In this document: piece by piece, positions 6,373 to 13,169 of the stretch
Layout: the number at the start of each line of letters is the position of its first letter
How positions within the stretch are numbered: position 1 is the stretch's first letter
Notes under the pieces: model-generated
Told to the model about the DNA's origin: nothing
Database searches by the model: none
Seen by the model: only the letters and a program-made list of their open reading frames with translations
From: an uncultured Eubacteriales bacterium
GTDB taxonomy: Bacteria > Bacillota > Clostridia > Oscillospirales > Butyricicoccaceae
Length of the DNA: 16,094 nucleotides
NCBI GenBank assembly: GCA_905199135.1
Contig: CAJKFC010000041.1
Location: 1-16,094 of the forward strand
Direction: 5' to 3'
Program-made: the position numbers and the translations under genes

Positions 6373-7189
6373 ATGGAAGCGATTCTCACCGTCGCCGTAA
6401 TGGCGGTCATCGTTGTCGGAATATTCATGACGGTGAAGAGCGACGCAAGCCCTTCACACAAAGCCATGCTCATGCTGATAATATTTGTCGTGGGAGTGCC
6501 GGGCGGCTCTATTGCCGTGGCTTTGGCACAGATTTCGCCCGTGTGGGGCTTTGTGGCTGTGGCTTTGGCCATCGCCTTTGCATCGGCCATACTTCCGGGG
6601 CTCTATGAAGGGGCGACGGGCAAAAATCCATTTGCCTCAAAAGGCTTTGAAAGGTCAAACAGGGGCGTTAAGGTCTCAAAGGAAGCCGAGGAGACGGTGC
6701 TCAAAAAGCTGGGCGGCATCAAGGCGGGAGACAAGGTGACTTTCGGCAGATATGACCGGGTCGTCATGGACACAAGGGAAAACGAAGCCCTGCTCATGAC
6801 CGACAAAATAGTCCTTTACAGAAAGTATGACGGCAAAAACCGCAAAGCCGTGTGGGAAAACTGCGAGCTGAGGGAATATCCGGGCGGCAAGTTTTTTGAT
6901 GAACAGCTTCGGCGAGGGCGAAAAGGCTCTCATACCGAAAAAAAGCCACGCAAATCCCGACGGAGACACGGCCGACAGGGTGTTTCTTCTGAGCCGCAAA
7001 GAGGCCGAGAAATACAAGGCTTATATGCAGTGTCCAATTCCCGGCGAGTATGACGCGAGAAAATTCTGGCTCAGAGACAAGGACAACGCTCTCGGCAGCT
7101 GCGTCGACTGCACAAACGGCTGGATGGATTCCAACCTCATTTACACCGAGGGCGGCGTGCGCCCTGCAATTTGGATAAGAATTAAATAG
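6373..7189 (+). pseudogene. Membrane-anchored DUF6273-like protein, paralogue 1, frameshifted
   Basis: First of five tandem paralogues. The start MEAILTVAV at 6373 has AGGGGGTG upstream. Three hydrophobic segments fill residues ~3-75, then KAGDKVTFGRYDRVV and WENCELREYPGGKFF follow the family pattern. In paralogues the FF is followed by three residues and FGEGEK. Here ten bases instead of nine separate TTTTTT (6892-6897) from TTCGGC, so the frame is lost and would run to 7053 in unrelated basic text. The correct continuation (NSFGEGEKALIPKK to EGGVRPAIWIRIK) is intact in another frame to 7189. The clean downstream half suggests a recent mutation, a sequencing error in the T6 tract, or slippage on it. 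A full protein would have about 271 residues, like its siblings. Confidence 0.8.
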
Positions 7190-7199
7190 GGAGGATATT

Positions 7200-8024
7200 A
7201 TGGAGAGTATTTTTGCGTTTATAATAGTGCTTTTCGTGGCGAAAAGCGGTCTGCCCTTTATGCAAACGGCAATGATAATACTGGTTGTCGCAGTGGTCGG
7301 CATCATCGGCGGCGCTGTGCTGGTGGCGGTCATAAAATCGTCGCCGCTTTTGGGAATAACCGCGGCGGTCATAGCCGGCATAGTGATATACGCCGTCGTC
7401 AGGGGCATGATCGAGGCTTTTACCGAGAAGGGAAAGCTTGAAAAGGGCGCGAGAACCACAGAGACCGTATCCGACAAAGGGGAGGATGAGATACTCAAAA
7501 AGCTGGGAGACCTCAAAGAGGGTGATTCCGTTGAGTTCGGCAGGCACAGATGGACCGTTTTGGAAAGTGACGGTCAAAACGCCCTGCTCATAACCCAAAA
7601 TGCGGTCACCGCAAGACCCTTCAGCGATCAGGGCAGTACGCCGTGGGAAAATTCTTCACTTAGGCAGTATCTGAACGGCAAGTTTTTCGAGAGCAATTTC
7701 GGAGAGGGCGAGAAAAAGCTCATTTTGGAAAAAAACATAGACAACCTCTCGCTGAAATACGGCAGCACCCCCCAAAAGGAGCTGCCCCGGACTGCCGACA
7801 GGATTTTTATCCCCTCAAAGAGAGAGGCTGAAAAATATAAACAATACATGCCCTGCGAGAACCTGGGCGACACAAGGAGATTCTGGCTCAGGACGACCGT
7901 CGGAGCATATGCCTGCGTCGCCGAATGCTTAAGCGGAAGGACCTCTACGGGCGGTCTGACATACCGGAATGATCAGTTTTTGGACGGTGCCGTCAGACCC
8001 ATGATGTGGATAAGGACAAAGTAG
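7200..8024 (+). CDS. Membrane-anchored DUF6273-like protein, paralogue 2
   Basis: A 274-aa protein. Residues ~3-17, 23-45 and 50-72 are hydrophobic and should anchor it; a charged linker (75-98) leads to a globular domain. Domain landmarks: KEGDSVEFGRHRWTVL at 106-121, NALLIT, WENSSLRQYLNG at 149-160, FGEGEK at 167-172, RIFIPSKREAEKY at 201-213, RRFWLRT at 226-232 and GAVRPMMWIRTK at the end. This layout (FGRY.W, WE.S.LR..LN, F...W.R, G.RP..W) matches DUF6273, a formylglycine/C-type-lectin-like fold common in gut Clostridia with unknown function. Cys219 and Cys243 could pair, as in paralogues 3 and 4. GGGAGG precedes the ATG, ten bases after paralogue 1. Confidence 0.8.
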   Translation: MESIFAFIIVLFVAKSGLPFMQTAMIILVVAVVGIIGGAVLVAVIKSSPLLGITAAVIAGIVIYAVVRGMIEAFTEKGKLEKGARTTETVSDKGEDEILKKLGDLKEGDSVEFGRHRWTVLESDGQNALLITQNAVTARPFSDQGSTPWENSSLRQYLNGKFFESNFGEGEKKLILEKNIDNLSLKYGSTPQKELPRTADRIFIPSKREAEKYKQYMPCENLGDTRRFWLRTTVGAYACVAECLSGRTSTGGLTYRNDQFLDGAVRPMMWIRTK

Positions 8025-8028
8025 CCTG

Positions 8029-8056
8029 TTTGCCCGACCCTTTCGGGCGGTATAAC
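8029..8056 (+). promoter_or_regulatory. Possible internal promoter
   Basis: TTTGCC, 16-bp spacer, TATAAC, in a block resembling the array promoter at 6310-6338. Weak on its own; it may be a duplicated remnant or drive the 52-aa gene. Confidence 0.35.
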
Positions 8057-8091
8057 GGTTTCAGACACAACAACTTTCGGGAGGTGACGAT

Positions 8092-8250
8092 ATGAACACT
8101 GAAGAGCTGAGAAGAAAGCTTTTGGAGGAGATCTACGCCGGAGCTTTTGCCGGAATGCCCGCCATGCTTTTGGACGAGGACGAGATAAGAGACGCCGACG
8201 AGGAAGAACTCATTGAGATAGCCAAAAGATACGGCATGAGAAACTACTAA
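8092..8250 (+). CDS. Small acidic protein, 52 aa, unrecognised
   Basis: Frame starting MNTEELRRKLLEEIYAGAF and ending AKRYGMRNY. It is strongly acidic, with the run LLDEDEIRDADEEELIEIA at residues 26-44, and likely all helical with no membrane segment. A good ribosome site GGGAGGTGA lies six bases before the ATG; the stop is 22 bp before paralogue 3. Its placement between two membrane-anchored paralogues, with its own promoter-like block, suggests a partner or regulator of the array, though this is inference. I do not recognise the family. The N-terminal helix followed by an ADEEEL-type helix could be a small protein-protein interaction unit. Confidence 0.7.
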   Translation: MNTEELRRKLLEEIYAGAFAGMPAMLLDEDEIRDADEEELIEIAKRYGMRNY

Positions 8251-8272
8251 ACATCACAGGAGGAAAATACAT

Positions 8273-9115
8273 ATGGAATCGATTTTTGCTTTTATCATAC
8301 TGGCCGTAGTGGCTTTCGGAGTTTTTATTGTGACCAAAAGCGACGGCTCGCCTTCCGAAAAGGCAATGCTTATTCTGATAGTGTGCGTCGGCGGCGTCAT
8401 AGGCGGCTCCATCATCGTGGGTCTCATTATGACTTCGCCTATGCTGGCGATTATCGCCCTGCTGTTTGTAGCCATTTTCGTGGGCGCGGTTGTGCAGAGC
8501 ATTTTCGGCGACTCTTTCGCCGCAAATAAGCTCGCAAAGGACAGCCAGATATCCCAAACTGTCTCGGACGCTTCGGCGGAAAGCGTACTCAAAAAGTTTG
8601 AAAACATAGGTGTGGGCGACGAGGTGGACTTCGGCAAATACCGCTGGGTCGTCATCGACAAAAACGAAGAGGGCAATGAAGCTCTGCTTCTGACAAACAG
8701 GGTAGTTCTGCACATGGAGTTCCACAAGAAAAAGCAGTACAGCGACTGGGAGGACAGCACACTGCGCAAATACCTCAACGGCCCGTTTTTCAACAACAGC
8801 TTCGGAGAGGGCGAAAAGAGCCTTATTTTGGAAAAAACTCTCGAAAACTACTCCATAGACTGGGGCAAGAGAAGAGATATGCCCGAGACAAAGGACAAAG
8901 TATTCCTTTTGCCCAAAGGTCAGATGGGCGGAAAATACCGCAAGTATAAAAACTGCCCTCCGCCTTCGGACTACGGCGCAAGAAGATGCTGGACAAGAAC
9001 GGGCGGACAGGGCGGAACATATTTCTATTACTGCACAAGCGGCTCCATGGGAGAAACGAACAGCGCCTGGATCAAAGGCGGCGTGAGACCTCTCATGTGG
9101 GTAAGGATAAAGTAA
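8273..9115 (+). CDS. Membrane-anchored DUF6273-like protein, paralogue 3
   Basis: A 280-aa protein with AGGAGG before the ATG. Hydrophobic segments at ~4-21, 31-53 and 55-78. Domain core: GVGDEVDFGKYRWVVI at 113-128, WEDSTLRKYLNGPFF at 159-173, FGEGEK at 177-182, DKVFLLPKG and RRCWTRT at 237-243, then the tip to GGVRPLMWVRIK. The tip (about 243-268) reads TGGQGGTYFYYC then TSGSMGETNSAWI and shares little with its siblings beyond the cysteine (C254) and the G before VRP. C228 is the likely partner of C254. Its first hydrophobic segment is identical at DNA level with that of paralogue 4 over 49 nt. Function unknown. Confidence 0.8.
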   Translation: MESIFAFIILAVVAFGVFIVTKSDGSPSEKAMLILIVCVGGVIGGSIIVGLIMTSPMLAIIALLFVAIFVGAVVQSIFGDSFAANKLAKDSQISQTVSDASAESVLKKFENIGVGDEVDFGKYRWVVIDKNEEGNEALLLTNRVVLHMEFHKKKQYSDWEDSTLRKYLNGPFFNNSFGEGEKSLILEKTLENYSIDWGKRRDMPETKDKVFLLPKGQMGGKYRKYKNCPPPSDYGARRCWTRTGGQGGTYFYYCTSGSMGETNSAWIKGGVRPLMWVRIK

Positions 9116-9126
9116 AGGGGAAAGAT

Positions 9127-9966
9127 ATGGAAGCGATTTTTGCCGTGATAATACTGGCCGTAGTGGCTTTCGGAGTTTTTATTGTGACCAAAAGCGACGC
9201 CGGCGGCTTGGGAAAAGCCGTGCTCATACTGGTGGTGTGCGTTTTCGGCGTAATAGGCGGCTCTCTGCTTTACGCCCTGATGGAGGTCTCGGCGGTCTTT
9301 GCCTGTGTCGCGGCTCTCCTTGCCGCCGCCTTTATAGTGGGTCTCGTCAAGGGATTTTTTGGGGATTTTCTCCAAAACAAGAAGTTTGAAAAGAAAAACA
9401 TCGTGGCCAAAGAGGTGTCAAAGGCGCCCGAAGAGGAGATTTTGAAGTCCCTCAAAGACATAAAGGCGGGCGACACCGTGACTTTCGGCAAATACCGCTG
9501 GATCGCCGCCCAAACAGAGGAAGACAGGGTCATGCTGGTGACAGACAGGGTCATAATGAAAAAAAACCTTCACAAAACCGACGAAACCGTCACATGGGAA
9601 AAGTGCTCCCTTAGAAAATATTTAAACGGTTCATTTTTGAATAATAGCTTCGGCGAGGGCGAGAAAAATCTCATTATGAGCAGTAAAATCCAAAACTGCG
9701 AGATGTCGGGCAAGGCGGTAACCGAGCTGCCCGAGACGGCGGACAAAATATTCCTCTGGAGATACGACGAGGTAAATAAGTACATAAAGACGGCAAAATG
9801 CCCGACCCCCGAGGACGGCGACTCAAAGTGCTGGACGAGAACTACCGACGGCATGTGGGCCTTTACTTACAGCTGCGTACACGGCACGGGAAGCTGGATG
9901 AATGATTCAAACAGTATCGTCACAGCCCGGGGCATCCGCCCAGTCATGTGGGTCAGGATAAAGTAG
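9127..9966 (+). CDS. Membrane-anchored DUF6273-like protein, paralogue 4
   Basis: A 279-aa protein. An upstream in-frame extension to 8986 overlaps paralogue 3, so I chose the ATG at 9127, aligned with the other N-termini (MEAIF) and preceded by AAAGGGGA. Three hydrophobic segments lie at ~4-21, 31-52 and 55-78. Core: KAGDTVTFGKYRWIA at 113-127, WEKCSLRKYLNGSF at 157-170, FGEGEK at 175-180, ADKIFLWRYDEVNKY and SKCWTRTT at 233-240. The tip DGMWAFTYSCVHGTGSWMND is unlike the siblings, and the end is RGIRPVMWVRIK. C225 and C250 match the conserved pair. It starts 11 bp after paralogue 3. Confidence 0.8.
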   Translation: MEAIFAVIILAVVAFGVFIVTKSDAGGLGKAVLILVVCVFGVIGGSLLYALMEVSAVFACVAALLAAAFIVGLVKGFFGDFLQNKKFEKKNIVAKEVSKAPEEEILKSLKDIKAGDTVTFGKYRWIAAQTEEDRVMLVTDRVIMKKNLHKTDETVTWEKCSLRKYLNGSFLNNSFGEGEKNLIMSSKIQNCEMSGKAVTELPETADKIFLWRYDEVNKYIKTAKCPTPEDGDSKCWTRTTDGMWAFTYSCVHGTGSWMNDSNSIVTARGIRPVMWVRIK

Positions 9967-9978
9967 GAGGAGACAGAT

Positions 9979-10812
9979 ATGATTGCAGCGCTCATCGTAG
10001 CAGCCGTGATAATCGCGGCTCTTATCATAATGAAATCGGGGGACGGCGGATTTGAAAAGGCCGTCCTCATAGTAGCGGCGGCCGTAGTCATCGTCATAGG
10101 CGGTGCGGCTCTGTCGGCGGCGGCCGCGAGTTCGCCTTTATTTTTGGCAGTCATCGCAGCCTTTGCGGTGGGTACCGTCATAGCCATAATGAAGGACAGC
10201 GGGGGAAACAAGGAGTACCGCAAGGCCACGGCTGAGAGCCGTGAGATTGAGCCTTCGGTCAAGAGCGAGGCCGAGCTGATCAAAGGTCTCAAGGGGATAA
10301 AGAAGGGCTCTGCCATACCTTTCGGCAGGTACAAGTGGAAGGTGCTCACGACAGACGGGGACAAAGCCCTCATAATGACCGAGAAAATTGTCGAGGCAAG
10401 GCCTTTCCACACCAGCGCCTACGGCGCTGCATGGGGTGACTGCACCCTTAGAAAATATCTCAACGGCCCGTTTCTGAAGGACAATTTCGGCGAGGGTGAG
10501 AAAAAGCTCATTGTGCCGTCGGTCGCCTTCTGCCTCAATGATACGGAGCAGGGGGAAAAGCCGTATATCGCTTCAAAGCCCGACAGCGTGTTCCTCCTCA
10601 ACCGCTTTGAGTGCGGCGAATATTTGAGCAATGAAGAGAAAATAGCCTATTTCGGCGGAAAGAGATTCAACTGGTGGCTCCGCGATACGTGTATTACCGA
10701 TGCCTTTGCGGTGAACTGTTTTTTGGAGAGCATGCCGGTCGAGATAGAGCAGGTCATCTGCGTGGCGAGCACCTGCGGCGTACGCCCTGCCATGTGGATA
10801 AGGATAAAGTAA
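9979..10812 (+). CDS. Membrane-anchored DUF6273-like protein, paralogue 5 (most divergent)
   Basis: A 277-aa protein with GGAGGAG before the ATG, 12 bp after paralogue 4. The anchor is alanine-rich (three segments within 2-72). Core: KKGSAIPFGRYKWKVL at 108-123, WGDCTLRKYLNGPFL at 152-166, FGEGEKKLI at 170-178, PDSVFLLNRFECGEYL and the doubled tryptophan RFNWWLRDT at 229-237. The tip (236-266) is cysteine-bearing but different, ending TCGVRPAMWIRIK. It lacks the first cysteine of the conserved pair (the region reads EEKIAYFGG), retaining C247. It is the last gene of the array; a 13-bp terminator follows. Confidence 0.8.
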   Translation: MIAALIVAAVIIAALIIMKSGDGGFEKAVLIVAAAVVIVIGGAALSAAAASSPLFLAVIAAFAVGTVIAIMKDSGGNKEYRKATAESREIEPSVKSEAELIKGLKGIKKGSAIPFGRYKWKVLTTDGDKALIMTEKIVEARPFHTSAYGAAWGDCTLRKYLNGPFLKDNFGEGEKKLIVPSVAFCLNDTEQGEKPYIASKPDSVFLLNRFECGEYLSNEEKIAYFGGKRFNWWLRDTCITDAFAVNCFLESMPVEIEQVICVASTCGVRPAMWIRIK

Positions 10813-10814
10813 TA

Positions 10815-10843
10815 AAAAGAGAACGGCTTTGCCGTTCTCTTTT
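10815..10843. terminator. Bidirectional intrinsic terminator
   Basis: Perfect 13-bp stem AAAAGAGAACGGC / GCCGTTCTCTTTT with loop TTT. T-rich tails exist on both strands, so it serves the DUF6273-like array and the convergent membrane-protein operon. Confidence 0.92.
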
Positions 10844-10857
10844 GGTTTTTAGGAAAA

Positions 10858-11901
10858 TCATTCCGCTTTATTTTTGCTGAGCTTTGAAAATACCAATGCC
10901 GACAGCCATATGAGAACTGCCCACAGGGTGCAGGTCACGGCGCACCACAGCTTGGGCGAGGGGGAAGACGATGACATGACGGTCATTTTAAGATATTCGG
11001 CTTTTGCGGCATAGTCCTTTGCAGGGCACAGAAAGAGGGATATCCACAGGCAGACCGTCACCGCCGCCGAAAGGGTGAGGGCATTTTTTGCAGTCAGTTT
11101 TTTGGATACAGTCATGGCGGCGAACATGAATATCACCGCGCCGTATACAAAAATCGGAATCCTTGTGGCGTAAAAAATATTTCTCTCCGGCATGGAGCCG
11201 CCCAAAAACAGCTGCGCCCACACATCGCTGTTCGGAGCGAGTTTTGAAGAAACGGCGGTGAAAACTCCGAGATTTCCCAAAACAACAGCCAGAATCACCG
11301 CGCCGCCCGAAATGATTATCGCCTTTTTAAAGTTGTTTTGAATACAGTTAGTATTAAATCTGTTTGATTTTACAATATGTACAGCGAGGAAGGACACCGC
11401 AAAGGTAAGGAGCACTTCCGCATAGGCGGCGCCCATGCTGTAAAGCCAGAACTTCAGCTCGGCTGTGCCTGCTCTCACGGCTGTGCCGCCCTCAAACAGC
11501 TTTTGAACCGTGAGGGGAACGAGGTTTGCCGCCGCTCCGCTCTGCCCTGCAAAGAGCGCCTTTAAAGGCTCGGTGACTACGGCGCCCCAAAACAGCGTGA
11601 CGACAAAGTACAAGGCTGCAAGAATGACCGCCGGCAGGGCTTTCAGCCTGCCTGTGCCGTAAGCCAGCGCCAAAATTAGGGGCAGAATCAGCATGACAGC
11701 CGACTGAGCCATGGCCGAAAGCTGCACCGTCATCAGGGGATTTTTCGATAAAAGGGCGGCTATGGACTGAGGCGCAAAGTCAAAGCTCTCTTTCTGTCCG
11801 CCGCCGCACAGCAATGCGGCGATAAGGATCAGATATCTGCCCAAAAGGAGCAGCAAAAGACATATTATGAAGATTTTCCATGGAGATGTAAGCTTTTTCA
11901 T
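10858..11901 (-). CDS. Integral membrane protein, about eight helices, unrecognised
   Basis: A 347-aa protein starting MKKLTSPWKIF, preceded by a strong AAGGAGGT eight bases before the ATG (a longer start 51 bp upstream lacks a site and overlaps the upstream gene). About eight hydrophobic segments: near the N-terminus (8-30), three more by residue ~110, a long one around FWLYSMGAAYAEVLLTFAV, then FKKAIIISGGAVILAVVLG, IFVYGAVIFMFAAMTV, ALTLSAAVTVCLWISLFL and a last one near the C-terminus (KLSKNKAE). A central basic loop (KSNRFNTNCIQNNFKK) probably faces the cytoplasm. No ATPase or enzyme motif is visible. It is four bases after the single-pass protein gene, forming a coupled pair. Function unknown; an ABC-2-like permease is possible but no ATPase gene is adjacent. 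Confidence 0.75.
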   Translation of the reverse strand: MKKLTSPWKIFIICLLLLLLGRYLILIAALLCGGGQKESFDFAPQSIAALLSKNPLMTVQLSAMAQSAVMLILPLILALAYGTGRLKALPAVILAALYFVVTLFWGAVVTEPLKALFAGQSGAAANLVPLTVQKLFEGGTAVRAGTAELKFWLYSMGAAYAEVLLTFAVSFLAVHIVKSNRFNTNCIQNNFKKAIIISGGAVILAVVLGNLGVFTAVSSKLAPNSDVWAQLFLGGSMPERNIFYATRIPIFVYGAVIFMFAAMTVSKKLTAKNALTLSAAVTVCLWISLFLCPAKDYAAKAEYLKMTVMSSSSPSPKLWCAVTCTLWAVLIWLSALVFSKLSKNKAE

Positions 11902-11905
11902 AGGT

Positions 11906-12466
11906 TTACCTCCTTGCGCTTTCGCGCCATTCAAATGTGGGGTATCTTTCAATGAGGGGCATGGAAGGCGACCACTGACGCATTTCCACCGTTACATGAG
12001 CCGTTTCGGCAGTCATCGAGTCGATCTGAGGCAGACCGACAGGGGAGCTCAAAAGCACCCGGGGATCTTTTATCTCGGTCTTCTGACCCTCTGCGGACAA
12101 TGTAAAGCGAAAGACGGTGAAATATCCCGACATATCCTCTCGGGAATACTGAAAAACCGTTATTTCACGGGAGTTTTGAGGGGAATCGGCGGTTTTCTCC
12201 ATGTAATGAGCCGAGGATATAAGGCTTTGCCACAGGGAATATGTGTCGCCCTTTTGGTAATGGGAAAGATTTTGAGAGATGAAGCTCTCGGTGATGTCGG
12301 CGCCGTCCCTGTCAAATATTCGGCAGGTGCTGTTTTCGGAAAAGATGCTTTCGGCCTCAAACCAGCGGGGCGGAGCAAAGGCATACTTGCAGACAGAGAC
12401 GGCGGCAATGGCAAAGACGAGAACAAGGGCGGTGAGCAGAGAGTTTTCGGCAAGCTTTTTGTTCAC
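11906..12466 (-). CDS. Single-pass membrane-anchored extracytoplasmic protein, unrecognised
   Basis: A 186-aa protein with a basic N-terminus (NKKLAENS), one hydrophobic helix (LLTALVLVFAIAAVSVC at ~9-25) and a soluble remainder with few lysines, likely outside the membrane. Two GTG starts are possible, at 12475 and 12466; I prefer 12466 because AAGGGG lies at the right distance, while the other overlaps the site. The soluble part holds FDRDGADITESFISQNL, YQKGDTYSLWQSL and FTVFRFTLSAEGQ, with no family I recognise. It is first in an operon with the eight-helix protein and is transcribed from a near-consensus promoter at 12531-12558. Confidence 0.72.
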   Translation of the reverse strand: MNKKLAENSLLTALVLVFAIAAVSVCKYAFAPPRWFEAESIFSENSTCRIFDRDGADITESFISQNLSHYQKGDTYSLWQSLISSAHYMEKTADSPQNSREITVFQYSREDMSGYFTVFRFTLSAEGQKTEIKDPRVLLSSPVGLPQIDSMTAETAHVTVEMRQWSPSMPLIERYPTFEWRESARR

Positions 12467-12530
12467 AAAAGTCACCCCTTTTTAATGGTTATATAATATA
12501 TATTAAAAAACAAATATGTATTATAGTTAA

Positions 12531-12558
12531 ATTATACCATAATCAGGGGGGGTGTCAA
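12531..12558 (-). promoter_or_regulatory. Promoter of the two-gene membrane operon
   Basis: Minus strand TTGACA (12558-12553), 16-bp spacer, TATAAT (12536-12531), about 65 bp before the start codon, giving an A/T-rich leader. Confidence 0.85.
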
Positions 12559-12647
12559 GATATTTTGTGAATTCTGTTGTATTTTGCCGTCGGTTTCACA
12601 ATATGGGTATGGGGAGAAAAAAGTCGAAAAAATAAGACCAATAAATA

Positions 12648-12659
12648 GAACAAATGTTC
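12648..12659. promoter_or_regulatory. LexA (SOS)-box-like palindrome
   Basis: GAAC-AAAT-GTTC, matching the inner part of the Gram-positive LexA consensus GAACRNRYGTTC. It lies 10 bp upstream of the -35 of the promoter at 12669. The outer C/G of the full consensus are A and C here. Single site; chance is possible. Confidence 0.4.
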
Positions 12660-12668
12660 CCATAAGTA

Positions 12669-12697
12669 TTGACATTTCCCGCCAAGTTGTTTATAAT
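12669..12697 (+). promoter_or_regulatory. Consensus promoter of the zinc-ribbon-to-glpK run
   Basis: TTGACA (12669-12674), 17-bp spacer, TATAAT (12692-12697): both hexamers perfect. The first start codon is about 48 bp downstream. Confidence 0.92.
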
Positions 12698-12745
12698 TTA
12701 TTTACAGCGAGTTTCCGACAATACTTTATAAGAGGAGTTGATGAT

Positions 12746-12904
12746 ATGCGACGGTGTCAGTTCTGTTACAGTACCGAGAAGGTGCACGATGTGGGAGGGA
12801 TATTCTTGTGCCAGAAATGTATGCTGGCCGTGTATGAATATATGAAAAACTCCCCGCCCAAGGAGGAAAAACACGAAAAGGAGAAGTATAAAATTGTTAA
12901 TTGA
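12746..12904 (+). CDS. Small zinc-ribbon protein, Gin (sigma-G inhibitor)-like
   Basis: A 52-aa protein with CxxC at C4-C7 and C22-C25 (CQFC...FLCQKC), followed by a helix and a lysine/glutamate-rich tail. Size and the CxxC-X14-CxxC layout resemble Gin/CsfB, the sporulation anti-sigma factor, but other small zinc-ribbon proteins look similar and sequence alone does not settle it. A longer frame back to 12584 would cross the promoter, so the ATG at 12746 was chosen, with AGAGGAG eight bases upstream. It overlaps the Mor-like gene by 11 bp, so the two are probably co-translated. Confidence 0.65.
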   Translation: MRRCQFCYSTEKVHDVGGIFLCQKCMLAVYEYMKNSPPKEEKHEKEKYKIVN

Positions 12905-13166
12905 CAGTTTGAGCGTAAATGACATCGACGGCGAGATGCAGGATATTGCCGAATATATCGGCATCGACGCCTTCAAAAAGCTGGTGCGCCTGTGCGGCGG
13001 CCAGATGATATACATACCCAAGGCCGACTCTGTGGCAAGACCTGTGAGAAACCGCCTTATAAAATCCGAGTTTAACGGCGCGAATTACCGCCGCCTTGCC
13101 TCGAAATACGGTCTTACCGAGCGAAGAGTCAGGGAAATAGTCGCCATGAGCGACAGAGTGCAGTAG
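12894..13166 (+). CDS. Mor-type transcription activator-like DNA-binding protein
   Basis: A 90-aa protein of the small Mor-like family (related to the Mu Mor/C activators). Residues 15-45 carry MQDIAEYIGIDAFKKLV and GGQMIYIPK, the dimerisation segment; 50-86 carry RPVRNRLIKSEFNGANYRRL then SKYGLTERRVREIV, the helix-turn-helix. The start is a TTG at 12894 with AAGGAG about ten bases upstream; the next option, ATG at 12936, has a poor site. In Clostridia such proteins also occur outside prophages, and no phage genes are near. It is followed three bases later by a GNAT gene. Confidence 0.8.
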   Translation: MLIDSLSVNDIDGEMQDIAEYIGIDAFKKLVRLCGGQMIYIPKADSVARPVRNRLIKSEFNGANYRRLASKYGLTERRVREIVAMSDRVQ

Positions 13167-13169
13167 ATT

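Noticed and set aside
6373..10812. Diversity-generating retroelement
   Set aside because: Tip variability resembles its targets, but no reverse transcriptase, Avd-like gene or template/variable repeat pair is visible in the window.
12517..12536. YtrA-like operator in the leader of the minus-strand membrane operon
   Set aside because: TGTATTA occurs there, but the second arm does not match well in this A/T-rich stretch.
12894..13166. Prophage remnant around the Mor-like gene
   Set aside because: No integrase, structural or lysis genes lie nearby, and the neighbours are ordinary metabolic genes.
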